From Zoogloea sp041908905 (lineage in GTDB: Bacteria > Pseudomonadota > Gammaproteobacteria > Burkholderiales > Rhodocyclaceae), in the NCBI RefSeq assembly GCF_041908905.1, contig NZ_JAYREK010000019.1:8990-72989 (forward strand): 64,000 nt of DNA. The letters run 5' to 3'. The notes under the pieces were generated by a model. The model did no database searches. It worked only from the letters and a program-made list of their open reading frames with translations, and had not been told where the DNA came from. Every line of letters starts with the position of its first letter. Within the stretch, counting starts at the first letter, position 1. The translations under genes were made by a program, and so were the position numbers. This document shows positions 8,923 through 17,488 of the stretch, piece by piece.

Positions 8923-9192
8923 GCGGCGGCGGGCGACGTCTCAGCGCTCGCGCCAGGCGCGCCGGATCTCGGCGATCCGCGGCTCTCCGGCCCGCTCCGC
9001 CGGGGCCTTCGGGAAGGTGACGCCGCTCCGCCTCCTGCCGGGCCCGGGTCGCCAGGGCAGCAAACGGCGCGGTGCCATTAAAGCTGTCGGCCAGGCATCA
9101 AGAAGAGCCGCCCGACCACCCCATTCAGGCGCCGGCCGGCGGATCGGCTAACATCCCGGCCTCAGCCCGATTCCAAACCGAGGAGACACCCC

Positions 9193-9648
9193 ATGGACAC
9201 CCGATACCTCGACGACCTCAAGCCCGGCGACCGCTTCGTGAGCGGCGGCCTGACCCTCACCGAGGCCGAGATCATCGACTTCGCCTTCCGCTACGACCCG
9301 CAGCCCTTCCACCTCGACGCCAACGCGGCGGCCGAGTCGCCCTATGGCGGGCTGATCGCCAGCGGCTTCCAGTCGATCGCGGTGTGCTTCCGGCTGTTCA
9401 TCCAGAGCGGCATCTTTGCCGAGTCGAGCATCGGCTCGCCGGGCCTCGACGAGCTGCGCTGGCTGGCCCCGGTGCGCCCCGGCGACACCCTGCGGAGCGT
9501 CGTCGAGGTGCTGGAGGTGCGCCCCTCCAAATCCAAGCCCGACCGCGGCATCGCCCGGTTGCGCTACCAGGCCGAGAACCAGCGCGGCGAGACGGTGCTG
9601 AGCTTCATCGGCAACAACCTGCTGAAGCGCCGCCCCGGCACCGCCTGA
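9193..9648 (+). CDS. MaoC family dehydratase (hot-dog fold)
   Basis: A 151-aa single hot-dog domain. FAFRYDPQPFHLDANAA is the MaoC hydratase motif, with the catalytic Asp/His pair of (R)-specific enoyl-CoA hydratases (D..PFH); SPYGGLIASGF follows as usual. Family members hydrate 2-enoyl-CoA, for example in beta-oxidation or PHA precursor supply; the substrate here is unknown. A GAGGAGA site just upstream of the ATG fixes the start. It stands alone between a LysR gene 270 bp upstream and the convergent esterase gene. The 270-bp gap on its left shows no convincing gene. Confidence 0.85.
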   Translation: MDTRYLDDLKPGDRFVSGGLTLTEAEIIDFAFRYDPQPFHLDANAAAESPYGGLIASGFQSIAVCFRLFIQSGIFAESSIGSPGLDELRWLAPVRPGDTLRSVVEVLEVRPSKSKPDRGIARLRYQAENQRGETVLSFIGNNLLKRRPGTA

Positions 9649-9665
9649 AACCCGAGCGGGCCGGC

Positions 9666-10343
9666 TCAGGCCGCCAGCACCCTGGCCAGCCAGTCCTCGA
9701 TGTCACGCACTTCCGGCAGGCACAAGGAGTGCTCCATCGGGTAGCTGCGCCACTCCAGCGGATAGCCGGCGGCCCGCAGCAGCTCGGCCGACTGCTGCGC
9801 GAACGCATGGGGGATCACCGAATCACCCTGGCCGTGGGCCATGAAGATCGGCACGTCCCGGTTGGCCGCGTGGGCCTCGCCGGCGAAGCGCTCGACCAGC
9901 GGCATGAAGGTGGACAGGGCCATGATCCCCGCCAGCCGGCGCGGGTGGCGCAGCCCGGTGTGCAGGGCGATCGAACCGCCCTGGGAGAAGCCCGCCAGCA
10001 CGATGCGCTCGTCGGGGATGCCGCGGGCGTTCTCGCGGGTGATGAGAGCCTCCACCTGGGCCGCCGAAGCGTCGGTGCCCTCGCCGTCCTCGGCGCGGTT
10101 GCCGTAGTTGCGCGAATAGATGTCGAACCAGGCCCGCATCACATAACCGCCGTTGATCGTCACCGCCCGCTTGGGCGCGTGGGGAAAGACGAAGCGGGTC
10201 GGCGGCAGGCGGGCCGCGTCGAACTCGTCCACCACCGGCTCGAAATCGTGGCCATCGGCCCCCAGCCCGTGCAGCCAGATCACGGCGTGGGTCGGGGCGG
10301 GCCCGGTGAGGACTTCGACGGTGGGCAGCAGGGCCTCGGTCAT
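9666..10343 (-). CDS. Carboxylesterase / phospholipase of the alpha/beta-hydrolase fold
   Basis: A 225-aa serine hydrolase like Pseudomonas carboxylesterase EstB and the acyl-protein thioesterase group. Seen: the oxyanion segment VIWLHGLGADGHD, the nucleophile elbow AGFSQGGSIAL, Asp in AHGQGDSVIP and the late His in SYPMEHSLCLPE, all in the expected order. No signal peptide, so cytoplasmic. The ATG at 10343 was chosen because the family begins with a short leader before the first strand; the upstream extension of the frame is Arg/Gly-rich and unconvincing. It ends 17 bp from the convergent maoC gene. Confidence 0.87.
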   Translation of the reverse strand: MTEALLPTVEVLTGPAPTHAVIWLHGLGADGHDFEPVVDEFDAARLPPTRFVFPHAPKRAVTINGGYVMRAWFDIYSRNYGNRAEDGEGTDASAAQVEALITRENARGIPDERIVLAGFSQGGSIALHTGLRHPRRLAGIMALSTFMPLVERFAGEAHAANRDVPIFMAHGQGDSVIPHAFAQQSAELLRAAGYPLEWRSYPMEHSLCLPEVRDIEDWLARVLAA

Positions 10344-10525
10344 GGCGGATCCTGGCAATGAAGGGCGCCCGATTGTAGCCGAGCCGGCGCCCCCGCGGCG
10401 ACCGTGGCAAAGTTTGCAAAGCCCCCGCCACACCCCCCGAAAAAGCGGGTTTTATTGCGCAAGATCATGACATTAGGGCACCTTCGGAGTAGATTCGGGG
10501 TTTTGCCCGCTGCCCCGTGCCGCCC

Positions 10526-12439
10526 ATGGACACCACCGCCTCCGACACCCTGATCCGCACCCACCTCGACTTCCTGCGCCGCCACGCCCCGTTCGACCGG
10601 ATGGAGCCCGAAGCCCTGCGTTTCCTGGGCGAGCGGATGTCCACAGGCTTCTACCCGGCCGAATCGGAAATCCTGGTGCCCGAAGACGGCCCGCCGCGCT
10701 TCTTCTATATTGTTTACCGGGGCAAGGTGCAGGCCCGCCAGGCCGGCGCGGTGTCGGTCACCGAGTATTCCACCCTCACCCTCGGACCCGGCGAGGGCTT
10801 CCCGATCGGCGCGATCTCGGCCGGCCGGCCCTCCACCAACAGCCACGTGGCGGTCGAGGACACCTACTGCTTCCAGCTGCCCGCCGCCGACTTCCTGCGC
10901 CTTCAGGAGCTCAGCCCGAGCTTCCAGATCTTCTGCACCCGCTACATCGCCAGCCTGATGAGCCAGTCGCGGGAGCAACTGCAGGTGCAGTTCGCCCAGC
11001 GCGCCACCGAGCAGCAGACGATGACCACCTCGCTGGCCAACCTCGTCAAGAAGGCGCCGGTGTACGTGAGCCCCACCCTGGCCACCCGTGCCGCCCTCGA
11101 GAAGATGGCCGAGGCCAGCGTCGGCTGCATGGCCGTCGCCGACGACGACGGCAAGCCCGTCGGCGTGCTCACCCAGAGCGACATCCTCAAGCGCATCGTG
11201 CTCACCGGCTACGACCTCGCCCGCCCCATCGCCGAGGTCATGACCACCCCGCCCCACACCCTCAGCGGCAGCGCCACCGCCTACGACGCCGCCCTCGAGA
11301 TGGCCACCCACGGCGTGCGCCACATCCTGGTGGTCGATTCCGAAGACCGGCTGAAGGGGGTGGTATCCGAGCGCGACCTGTTCGCGCTGCAGCGCATCGG
11401 CCTGCGCCAGATCCGCTCCGGCATCGAGAGCGCCGCCGACATCGAGGCCCTCCAGCGTGCCAGCCGCGACATCCGCCAGCTGGCCCTCAACCTGCTTGCC
11501 CAGGGCATCGGCGCCGAGCAGCTCACCCAGTTCATCTCGGCCCTCAACGACGCCCTCACCCGCCGCATCCTCGAGCTCAACCTCGACCGCCACGACCTCT
11601 ACGGCATCGAATACGCCTGGCTCGCCTTCGGCTCCGAGGGCCGCCACGAGCAGACCCTGTCCACCGACCAGGATAACGGCATCATCTACGTGCTGCCCGA
11701 GTGGGCCGACAAGGAGCCCCTCAAGCTGCGCCTCCTGGAGTTCGCCAGGGACGTCAACAACGACCTCGCCGCCTGCGGCTTCCCGCTGTGCGAGGGCAAC
11801 ATCATGGCCAGCAACCCCGAGCTGTGCCTCACCGTCGACGAATGGCGCGAGAAGTTCAGCTCCTGGATCCGCGAGCCCCACCCCGAGGCCCTGCTCAACG
11901 CCACCATCTTCTTCGACTTCCGGGTGCTCTACGGCGACGAGAAGGTCGCGCACCAGCTGCGCCACTGGCTGCTCGCCCTCACCGGCGGCAACCCGGCCTT
12001 CCTGAAGGCGATGGCCACCAACGCCCTCGACGTGGCGCCGCCTCTGGGCAAGATCCGCGACTTCGTCACCGACGACGACCCCAAGCACCCCGGCACCATC
12101 GACCTCAAAAAGTTCGGCGCCCGCCTGTTCGTGGATGCCGCCCGCGTGCTCGCGCTGCGCACCGGCGTCGAGGCCACCAGCACCGTTCAGCGCCTGCGCC
12201 AGGGCGGCTCGCGCATCGGCATGCCGGCCGAAGAGCTCGCCGCGATGGCCGACGGCTTCCACTTCATCCAGCTGCTGCGCCTGCGCCACCAGCACCTCGA
12301 CACCGACCACGGCGCCCCCGGCGACAACCGGGTCAAGCCCGACAACCTCAACGAGCTCGACCGGCGCATCCTTAAAGAGGCCTTCCGGCAGGCCCGCAAG
12401 ATCCAGCTCCGCCTCAAGCTCGACTACCAAATCTCATGA
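10526..12439 (+). CDS. cNMP-binding / CBS / DUF294 nucleotidyltransferase-like protein
   Basis: A multidomain signal protein of about 637 aa. Order: cyclic-nucleotide-binding-like domain (about 15-130), two CBS domains (about 170-290, with GVLTQSDILKRIV and GVVSERDLFALQ), a GlnD-like DUF294 nucleotidyltransferase domain (FGSEGRHEQ near 369, then TDQDN near 381) and a helical DUF294 C-terminal domain. CBS pairs bind adenine nucleotides; the target of any nucleotidyl transfer is unknown. The next gene, a DnaQ-like protein, overlaps by ATGA, so the two are translated together. The ATG at 10526 was preferred to a GTG 9 nt earlier. It is divergent from the esterase gene. Confidence 0.88.
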   Translation: MDTTASDTLIRTHLDFLRRHAPFDRMEPEALRFLGERMSTGFYPAESEILVPEDGPPRFFYIVYRGKVQARQAGAVSVTEYSTLTLGPGEGFPIGAISAGRPSTNSHVAVEDTYCFQLPAADFLRLQELSPSFQIFCTRYIASLMSQSREQLQVQFAQRATEQQTMTTSLANLVKKAPVYVSPTLATRAALEKMAEASVGCMAVADDDGKPVGVLTQSDILKRIVLTGYDLARPIAEVMTTPPHTLSGSATAYDAALEMATHGVRHILVVDSEDRLKGVVSERDLFALQRIGLRQIRSGIESAADIEALQRASRDIRQLALNLLAQGIGAEQLTQFISALNDALTRRILELNLDRHDLYGIEYAWLAFGSEGRHEQTLSTDQDNGIIYVLPEWADKEPLKLRLLEFARDVNNDLAACGFPLCEGNIMASNPELCLTVDEWREKFSSWIREPHPEALLNATIFFDFRVLYGDEKVAHQLRHWLLALTGGNPAFLKAMATNALDVAPPLGKIRDFVTDDDPKHPGTIDLKKFGARLFVDAARVLALRTGVEATSTVQRLRQGGSRIGMPAEELAAMADGFHFIQLLRLRHQHLDTDHGAPGDNRVKPDNLNELDRRILKEAFRQARKIQLRLKLDYQIS

Positions 12440-13071
12440 ACTGGCTCTCCCGATTCCTGCCCGGCGGCGGCCCGGGCCTCAGCCCCGAGCAGCAGGCCGG
12501 CCTCGACCTCGTCGCCGGCCTGCCGGCACCCGATCTCACCCGCTCCCACTACGAGACCCGCTACGTGGTGGTCAACACCGAGACCGGCCCCGCCGACGGC
12601 GCCGGCCAGCGCCTGCTGGCGGTGGGCGCGGTGGCCATCAACCGCGGCCTGATCCACCCGGGCGACGCCTGGCACGCGCGGCTCGGCGAGCAGCCGGCCG
12701 ACGCCCTGGTCGGCCTGCTGCGCTTCATCGCCCGGGCCCCGGTGGTCGTCTTCAACGCTCCCTTCAACCAGGGCACCCTCGCCCGCGCCTTCGACCAGCA
12801 CCTCGGCAGCCAGCCGGCGCTGGAATGGCTCGACCTGATGGTGCTGCTCCCCAGCCTCTACCCTGAGCGGATCGGCGGCCAGGCTCGCATGGACGCCTGG
12901 CTCAGCGCCTTCGGCATCGACCGCCTCGCCCCCCGCGACGCCCTCCTCGAAGCCTACGCGGTGGCCCAGCTCCACCAGGTCGCCCTCACCCGCGCCCGCC
13001 ACCAGGGCCTCGCCAGCGCCCAGGATCTGCTCGAAACCCAGAGCAGCCGCAAATGGCTGCGGGGGGGCTGA
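12436..13071 (+). CDS. DnaQ-like exonuclease-fold protein, catalytic residues lost
   Basis: A 211-aa protein in the position where a DNA polymerase III epsilon-like 3'-5' exonuclease commonly follows cNMP/CBS/DUF294 genes. The DEDDh fold can be traced: VVVNTETG (residues 44-51), FNAPFNQGTLARAF (107-120) and PRDALLEAYAVAQLH near the end. The metal-binding residues are replaced: Asp to Asn47, Asp to Asn112, the motif-III His is gone and the last Asp is Glu. Glu49 is retained. The protein is therefore probably not a nuclease but a binding partner of the upstream protein, with which it overlaps by 4 bp. Family assignment is moderately sure; loss of activity is inferred. Confidence 0.75.
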   Translation: MNWLSRFLPGGGPGLSPEQQAGLDLVAGLPAPDLTRSHYETRYVVVNTETGPADGAGQRLLAVGAVAINRGLIHPGDAWHARLGEQPADALVGLLRFIARAPVVVFNAPFNQGTLARAFDQHLGSQPALEWLDLMVLLPSLYPERIGGQARMDAWLSAFGIDRLAPRDALLEAYAVAQLHQVALTRARHQGLASAQDLLETQSSRKWLRGG

Positions 13072-13083
13072 CGCGGCATCCGC

Positions 13084-14004
13084 TCACGGCGCGGTGAGCG
13101 CGTCGTGGATCCGCTTCGCCACCTCCCTGTCGCCCAGATAGCCCGAGATGCCGTGGGCGTTGGACGTCTTGTTGTGGACGTTGACCTTGTTGTCTATCGC
13201 CGGGGTGAGCGGGAAGTTCCGGGTGTCGAGCGGGTAGAGCGAGACCACGTCGCGCTCGTCCATCGCGTTGAACCAGGCCGCCGCGCAGCGCGGAAAGCCG
13301 ATCGGCTTGATGCCGGCCAGCTTCTGCTTGATCACCGTGACCGCCAGCGGCGACCCGAGGGTCACGAACAGCGGCACCTTCCAGCCCTTCTGCTGGCCGT
13401 TCAGGCGCAGCAGGTTGTAGGCCACCACCGTCCCCAATGAATGGGACACCACCACCGTTTCCCGGTCCGTCGGCATCGCCGCCGCCGTGCCGGCCTCGAT
13501 CACGCCGCGGATGCCGTCGTTGGTGAGGTACTGGAAGACATCCCGGGTGGCCAGCGCCACGCTGGCGCCGCTCGCACCGGGCACATGCCGGTCGAGCACC
13601 TTCAGGATGCCCTGCACCCACTCCCAGTTGAGCACGCCCCGCTCGACGAGCCGGCCGGCCGGCAGCGCCCGCTGCACCGCGAGGTCGGGGTCGGCCTCGA
13701 AGCGCGCCACCATCTCCAGCAGGGCCGCCTCGATGAAGGCCTTCTCCTCGGCCCCGAGATCCCCCGCCGCATCGGGCGCCGCGCCACGGATGACGATCCG
13801 GGCGGCCTCGTCGGGCGACTTGCCCGCCACCAGCTGGTCGAGGGTGTCGCCGTAGTACGGAAAATGGATGCGCTCGCGGGGCAGCGGCAGGCTCAGGCCG
13901 CTCAACGCAAGGCCCGCCTCCCAGTCGGTGATCCATTCCTCCTTGAGGGCCTTTGAATCCTTCTTCTCCTGGGCACGTCCGTGGACAAAAACCAGATCAC
14001 GCAT
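13084..14004 (-). CDS. Lipase-like alpha/beta hydrolase, partner of a caspase-like protease
   Basis: A 306-aa serine hydrolase. LVFVHGRAQ near the N-terminus gives the oxyanion region; VVVSHSLGTVVAYNLL is the nucleophile elbow; MDERDVVSLYPL may hold the acid and NAHGISGYLGD the histidine. A long helical insertion (about 60-130) separates the first strand from the elbow. The start at 14004 lies inside the last codons of the caspase-like gene (8-nt overlap), so the two are an operon with coupled translation. No signal peptide or membrane segment is visible. The substrate (lipid, ester or peptide) is unknown. A role downstream of protease activation is inference from gene order. Confidence 0.8.
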   Translation of the reverse strand: MRDLVFVHGRAQEKKDSKALKEEWITDWEAGLALSGLSLPLPRERIHFPYYGDTLDQLVAGKSPDEAARIVIRGAAPDAAGDLGAEEKAFIEAALLEMVARFEADPDLAVQRALPAGRLVERGVLNWEWVQGILKVLDRHVPGASGASVALATRDVFQYLTNDGIRGVIEAGTAAAMPTDRETVVVSHSLGTVVAYNLLRLNGQQKGWKVPLFVTLGSPLAVTVIKQKLAGIKPIGFPRCAAAWFNAMDERDVVSLYPLDTRNFPLTPAIDNKVNVHNKTSNAHGISGYLGDREVAKRIHDALTAP

Positions 14005-15814
14005 GGCAAGCCTCCATCGGCGAGAAATGTTGCAGCAGCATGGCCCCGGCTTCGGCGTTGAAGCAGGTCCACAGGGTAGGCAGGCGGCGCTGCGCCAGGC
14101 CGGCCAGGTCGTCGGGCAGATCCACCCCGCGGGCCGCGAGGCCCGCCCAGCCCCGGGCGAGGAGCGGCATGCCCGGCGGGCAGGCCAGCAGCGCGTCGAG
14201 GGGCTCGCCCGGGCGGTGGGCCAGCAGGGCCACATCGAAGAGGGGCGCCACACCCCGGGCGCGGGTCAGCGCCACGAGTTCGCGGAGGCGCGACACCAGC
14301 CCCGCGTCGTCGAGGGCGTAGGCCAGAAAGAGCAGCAGCACCGGGTCGGGCACCGGGTCGTCGAGCAGCAGCGCGACCAGCGCCTCGAGGGTCTCCCGGT
14401 CCGGCTGGAAGACCCCCCGCTCCACCGCCGCCGCAACGAACTCCCGCAGCTCGCGCCGGTGGGCCCGGCGGGCCGGGTCGGGGGGGTGGAAGGGCGAGTT
14501 GTCGGAGGGCTCGTAGGCCAGATTCACCCACTCGCCGTTCTCGAAACCCAGCTCGGCGATGAACTCGGGCAGCAGCGGCACCACCACCGCCGACCCGTCC
14601 GCCAGCACCAGCAGCACCCGGTCGCCGGCCTGATCGGACCGGGGATAAGCCCGCAGCACCTCGCCCGGCTCGGCCCACTCGATGCGGGTGCCCGGGCACA
14701 GCGCATGCACCGCCTGCGCACCGCGCAGCTTGATGCCGCAGCGGGTCTCGAAATGCCGGGGGCCGAACTCCCCGGCCCGGCGCTCGGCCTCGTCGGTGAT
14801 GGCCAGCGCCCCGTCGGGCAGGGTGTCGGAAGCCAGCGGAGGCCGCCGCTCGAGGATCGCGTCGAGGGCGCCATCGACCCACTCGGGCAGGCTGACGGGC
14901 AGCCCGGGGGCGCTGGCAAGCTCCCGCGCCTCGCCGCGAGGCGCGTCAGGCCAGCCGCCGGCCCCGCGGGGAAGGCTGAAGAACACCCCGCCGCGCGGCG
15001 CAGGCGCGGGCGGCGGAGGCGCCAGCCGGGCGAGCCAGGCCACATCGGGCTCCGAGGTGATCCGCGCGTCCGGCGTCTGGAAAGCGCGGGTCGGGAGGTT
15101 CAGCTCGATCAGCCGGCGGCTGACCCGTTCGCGCAGGCTGCGCTTGAGCGGCCACGGCCGGATCACCCCGTCGGGGCTCTCGCCGTCGTTGGCGACCTCG
15201 ATGATGGTCGGCTCGCCGCCCCCCAGCACCTCCAGCAGCGCCTCGGTGTACAGGGCGGTGAAGCCGGCCGCGTTGTCGACGCTCTGGGCCTGGACCTCCA
15301 GGGCCGGATTGCCCAGGGTGCACGCGAAGAACTGGTCCACCGCCTTCTCGACGCCGCCCCCCGCCACGCCGGGGAAGATCGGCGAGCCGGTGATGAACTG
15401 CTGCTGCACCCCCACCGCGGCAGTGCGGCAGGCATCCGAGATGAACACCACGTGGGGCACGCTGCAATAGCGGGCGAGCACCGCGCTGCGCGCCACATCC
15501 ACCGACTCCGCCGGCCACTCGATGCCGCCGGTGAGCAGCCAGTATTCGCCGTAGTTGATGTTGAGCCCATGGCCGGCAAAGTAGATCAGCAGCTGTTCGA
15601 CCCCCGCCATCGGGTCGAGCAGCTCGCCGATGCACCGGCGGACGTCCTGCACCGTCACCTCCCCGGCCTTGTCGGTGACGAGCCGGACCCGCTCCGGCGC
15701 AAACCCCTGGGCCAGCGCCCACTCCCGCATCCTCGCCGCGCCGCGCACGGCGTCGTTGAGCGCCGGCAGGCCCTTGACACGGTTAACCCCGATCAATACC
15801 GCCGCCCGCTTCAT
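13997..15814 (-). CDS. Caspase-like (peptidase C14 family) protease
   Basis: A 605-aa protein with an N-terminal caspase-fold domain (about 1-230). The first strand is AAVLIGVN; the catalytic pair is His82 in YFAGHGLN and Cys129 in FISDACRTAA, both with the usual flanks. Residues about 270-310 are a Pro-rich linker; the rest (about 320-605) is a beta-containing segment, then helices, with no domain I can name. The ATG at 15814 has a GGGAGG site at ideal spacing; earlier starts lack one. The hydrolase gene overlaps its 3' end. Bacterial caspase-like proteases are often found with cell-death or defence effectors, which makes a conflict role plausible but unproven here. Confidence 0.82.
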   Translation of the reverse strand: MKRAAVLIGVNRVKGLPALNDAVRGAARMREWALAQGFAPERVRLVTDKAGEVTVQDVRRCIGELLDPMAGVEQLLIYFAGHGLNINYGEYWLLTGGIEWPAESVDVARSAVLARYCSVPHVVFISDACRTAAVGVQQQFITGSPIFPGVAGGGVEKAVDQFFACTLGNPALEVQAQSVDNAAGFTALYTEALLEVLGGGEPTIIEVANDGESPDGVIRPWPLKRSLRERVSRRLIELNLPTRAFQTPDARITSEPDVAWLARLAPPPPAPAPRGGVFFSLPRGAGGWPDAPRGEARELASAPGLPVSLPEWVDGALDAILERRPPLASDTLPDGALAITDEAERRAGEFGPRHFETRCGIKLRGAQAVHALCPGTRIEWAEPGEVLRAYPRSDQAGDRVLLVLADGSAVVVPLLPEFIAELGFENGEWVNLAYEPSDNSPFHPPDPARRAHRRELREFVAAAVERGVFQPDRETLEALVALLLDDPVPDPVLLLFLAYALDDAGLVSRLRELVALTRARGVAPLFDVALLAHRPGEPLDALLACPPGMPLLARGWAGLAARGVDLPDDLAGLAQRRLPTLWTCFNAEAGAMLLQHFSPMEACHA

Positions 15815-15938
15815 CGCCGCCTCCCGCTGCATGCTTCTTCGATAACACTTCGAGTCTAGACGGGGGATGCCGGGAAATCGAGGCAAGCCGGGCGGACGCC
15901 CGCGCGCCGCTGCGGGTTTCCCCTGTTAACATCCCGCC

Positions 15939-17351
15939 ATGAGCCGCTACCAGGAACTCGCCGAACACACCGCCAGGCTGATTGCGGATGGCCTCCTCCG
16001 CCCGGGCGAGCGGCTGCCCTCGGTGCGCCAGGCCTGCCGCATCCACGCCATCAGCCCGGTCACGGTGACCCAGGCCTACTACCTGCTGGAGAGCCGCGGG
16101 CTGATCGAAGCCCGCCCCCGCTCCGGCTACTTCGTGCGCGCCCGCCTCGACCCGCGCCTGCCCGAGCCGGAGATGAGCCACCCCGCCGGCGGTTCGACGC
16201 AGCTGCAGGTGAGCGACTTCATCTTCCAGATCCTCGACAGCGTGCGCGACCCGTCGGTGGTGCCGCTGGGCTCCAGCTTCCCCAGCCCCTATCTGTATCC
16301 GCTCGACAAGCTCGGGCGCTTTCTGGCCGGCGCGGCGCGGCGCTTCAACCCCCTGGCCACCGTCACCGACCTGCCGCCGGGCAACGAGGCACTGCGGCGG
16401 CAGCTGGCCCTGCGCTACCTAGCCCAGGGGGCAAGCGTCTCGCCGCAGGAGATCGTCATCACCTCCGGCGCGATGGAGGGGCTCAACCTGTGCCTGCAGG
16501 CCGTCACCCAGCCCGGCGACCTGATCGCCATCGAGTCGCCCACCTTCTACGCCGGCCTGCAGGCGAGTGAGCGGCTGGGCCTCAAGGTCATCGAAATCCC
16601 CAGCCACCCCCGCCACGGCGTCAGCCTGCCGGCGCTGGAAGAGGCGCTGCGGCGGCACCCGATCAAGGCCTGCCTGCTGATGCTCAACTTTGCCAACCCC
16701 ACCGGCAGCCGCCTGTCGGACGACGACAAGCGGGCGCTGCTGGCGCTGCTGCGTCGCCACGACGTGCCGCTGATCGAGGACGACGTGTATGCCGAGCTGT
16801 ACTTTGGCCAGCAGGCACCGCTGTGCAGCAAGGCCGAGGACAAGACCGGGCTGGTGATGCACGTCTCCTCGTTCTCCAAGTGCCTGGCGCCGGGCTACCG
16901 GGTCGGCTGGGTGGCCGCCGGGCGCTACGCCGGCCGCATCCAGCGCCAGAAGCTGTCCTTCAGCCTCGCCACGACCATCCCGGTGCAGATCGCGCTGGCC
17001 GACTACCTCCGCCAGGGCGGCTTCGAGAATCACCTGCGGCGCCTGCGCCAGACCCTCGTGCAGCAGGAGGCGGAGCTGGCACGGGCCGTCGAGCGGCACT
17101 TCCCGCCCGGCACCCGGCTGGCGCGCCCCCAGGGCGGCTACTTCACGTGGCTGGAGCTCCCGGCCCGGGTCGACACCCTGCGCCTGCATCAGGAGGCGCT
17201 GGCGCGCGGCATCAGCATCGCCCCGGGGCCGATCTTTTCGGCCACGCGGGCGTTCCGCCACCACCTGCGCCTCAACTTCGGCCACCCCGACCCGAAGCGC
17301 CTGGAAGCGGCGATGGCCACCCTGGGGGCGCTGATCGCCGGGCAGCTGTGA
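15939..17351 (+). CDS. MocR-type regulator: GntR helix-turn-helix fused to an aminotransferase fold
   Basis: A 470-aa PLP-dependent transcription factor. Residues 1-70 are the GntR winged helix (RPGERLPSVRQACRIHAISP, VTVTQAYYLLESRGLIEA). The rest is a class I aminotransferase fold with LNFANPTGSRLS, IEDDVYAELYF and the PLP lysine near 314 in SSFSKCLAPGYRVGW. MocR regulators sense PLP or amino compounds and control nearby genes. It resembles the YdcR/PtsJ type in having a short linker. The downstream same-strand gene is ccoG, 137 bp away, with a hairpin between them, so co-regulation is not obvious. The target is unknown. Confidence 0.88.
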   Translation: MSRYQELAEHTARLIADGLLRPGERLPSVRQACRIHAISPVTVTQAYYLLESRGLIEARPRSGYFVRARLDPRLPEPEMSHPAGGSTQLQVSDFIFQILDSVRDPSVVPLGSSFPSPYLYPLDKLGRFLAGAARRFNPLATVTDLPPGNEALRRQLALRYLAQGASVSPQEIVITSGAMEGLNLCLQAVTQPGDLIAIESPTFYAGLQASERLGLKVIEIPSHPRHGVSLPALEEALRRHPIKACLLMLNFANPTGSRLSDDDKRALLALLRRHDVPLIEDDVYAELYFGQQAPLCSKAEDKTGLVMHVSSFSKCLAPGYRVGWVAAGRYAGRIQRQKLSFSLATTIPVQIALADYLRQGGFENHLRRLRQTLVQQEAELARAVERHFPPGTRLARPQGGYFTWLELPARVDTLRLHQEALARGISIAPGPIFSATRAFRHHLRLNFGHPDPKRLEAAMATLGALIAGQL

Positions 17352-17370
17352 TGGCCGGCAGCCGGCCATC
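17350..17370 (+). terminator. Hairpin at the end of the MocR gene
   Basis: GATGGCCGGC and GCCGGCCATC form a near-perfect inverted repeat that begins in the stop codon and is followed by TGTTCCTATT. The U-tract is poor, so termination strength is uncertain, but the position supports separating this transcript from ccoG. Confidence 0.4.
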
Positions 17371-17488
17371 TGTTCCTATTACAAACCACAAAATCTGAAT
17401 CTGTTTTCGTTTGCGGCCGGGTGGTTTACTCCGCTCCCATGTTTGCCGGGGCCTTCGCCCCCGGCACCGTGACCGGAAGGAAACCGCA

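Noticed and set aside
8941..9078. 45-aa minus-strand frame ending RIAEIRRAWRER
   Set aside because: No ribosome site, Arg/Pro-rich as random GC-rich DNA often is, and no recognised family. Could be a gene remnant but not supported.
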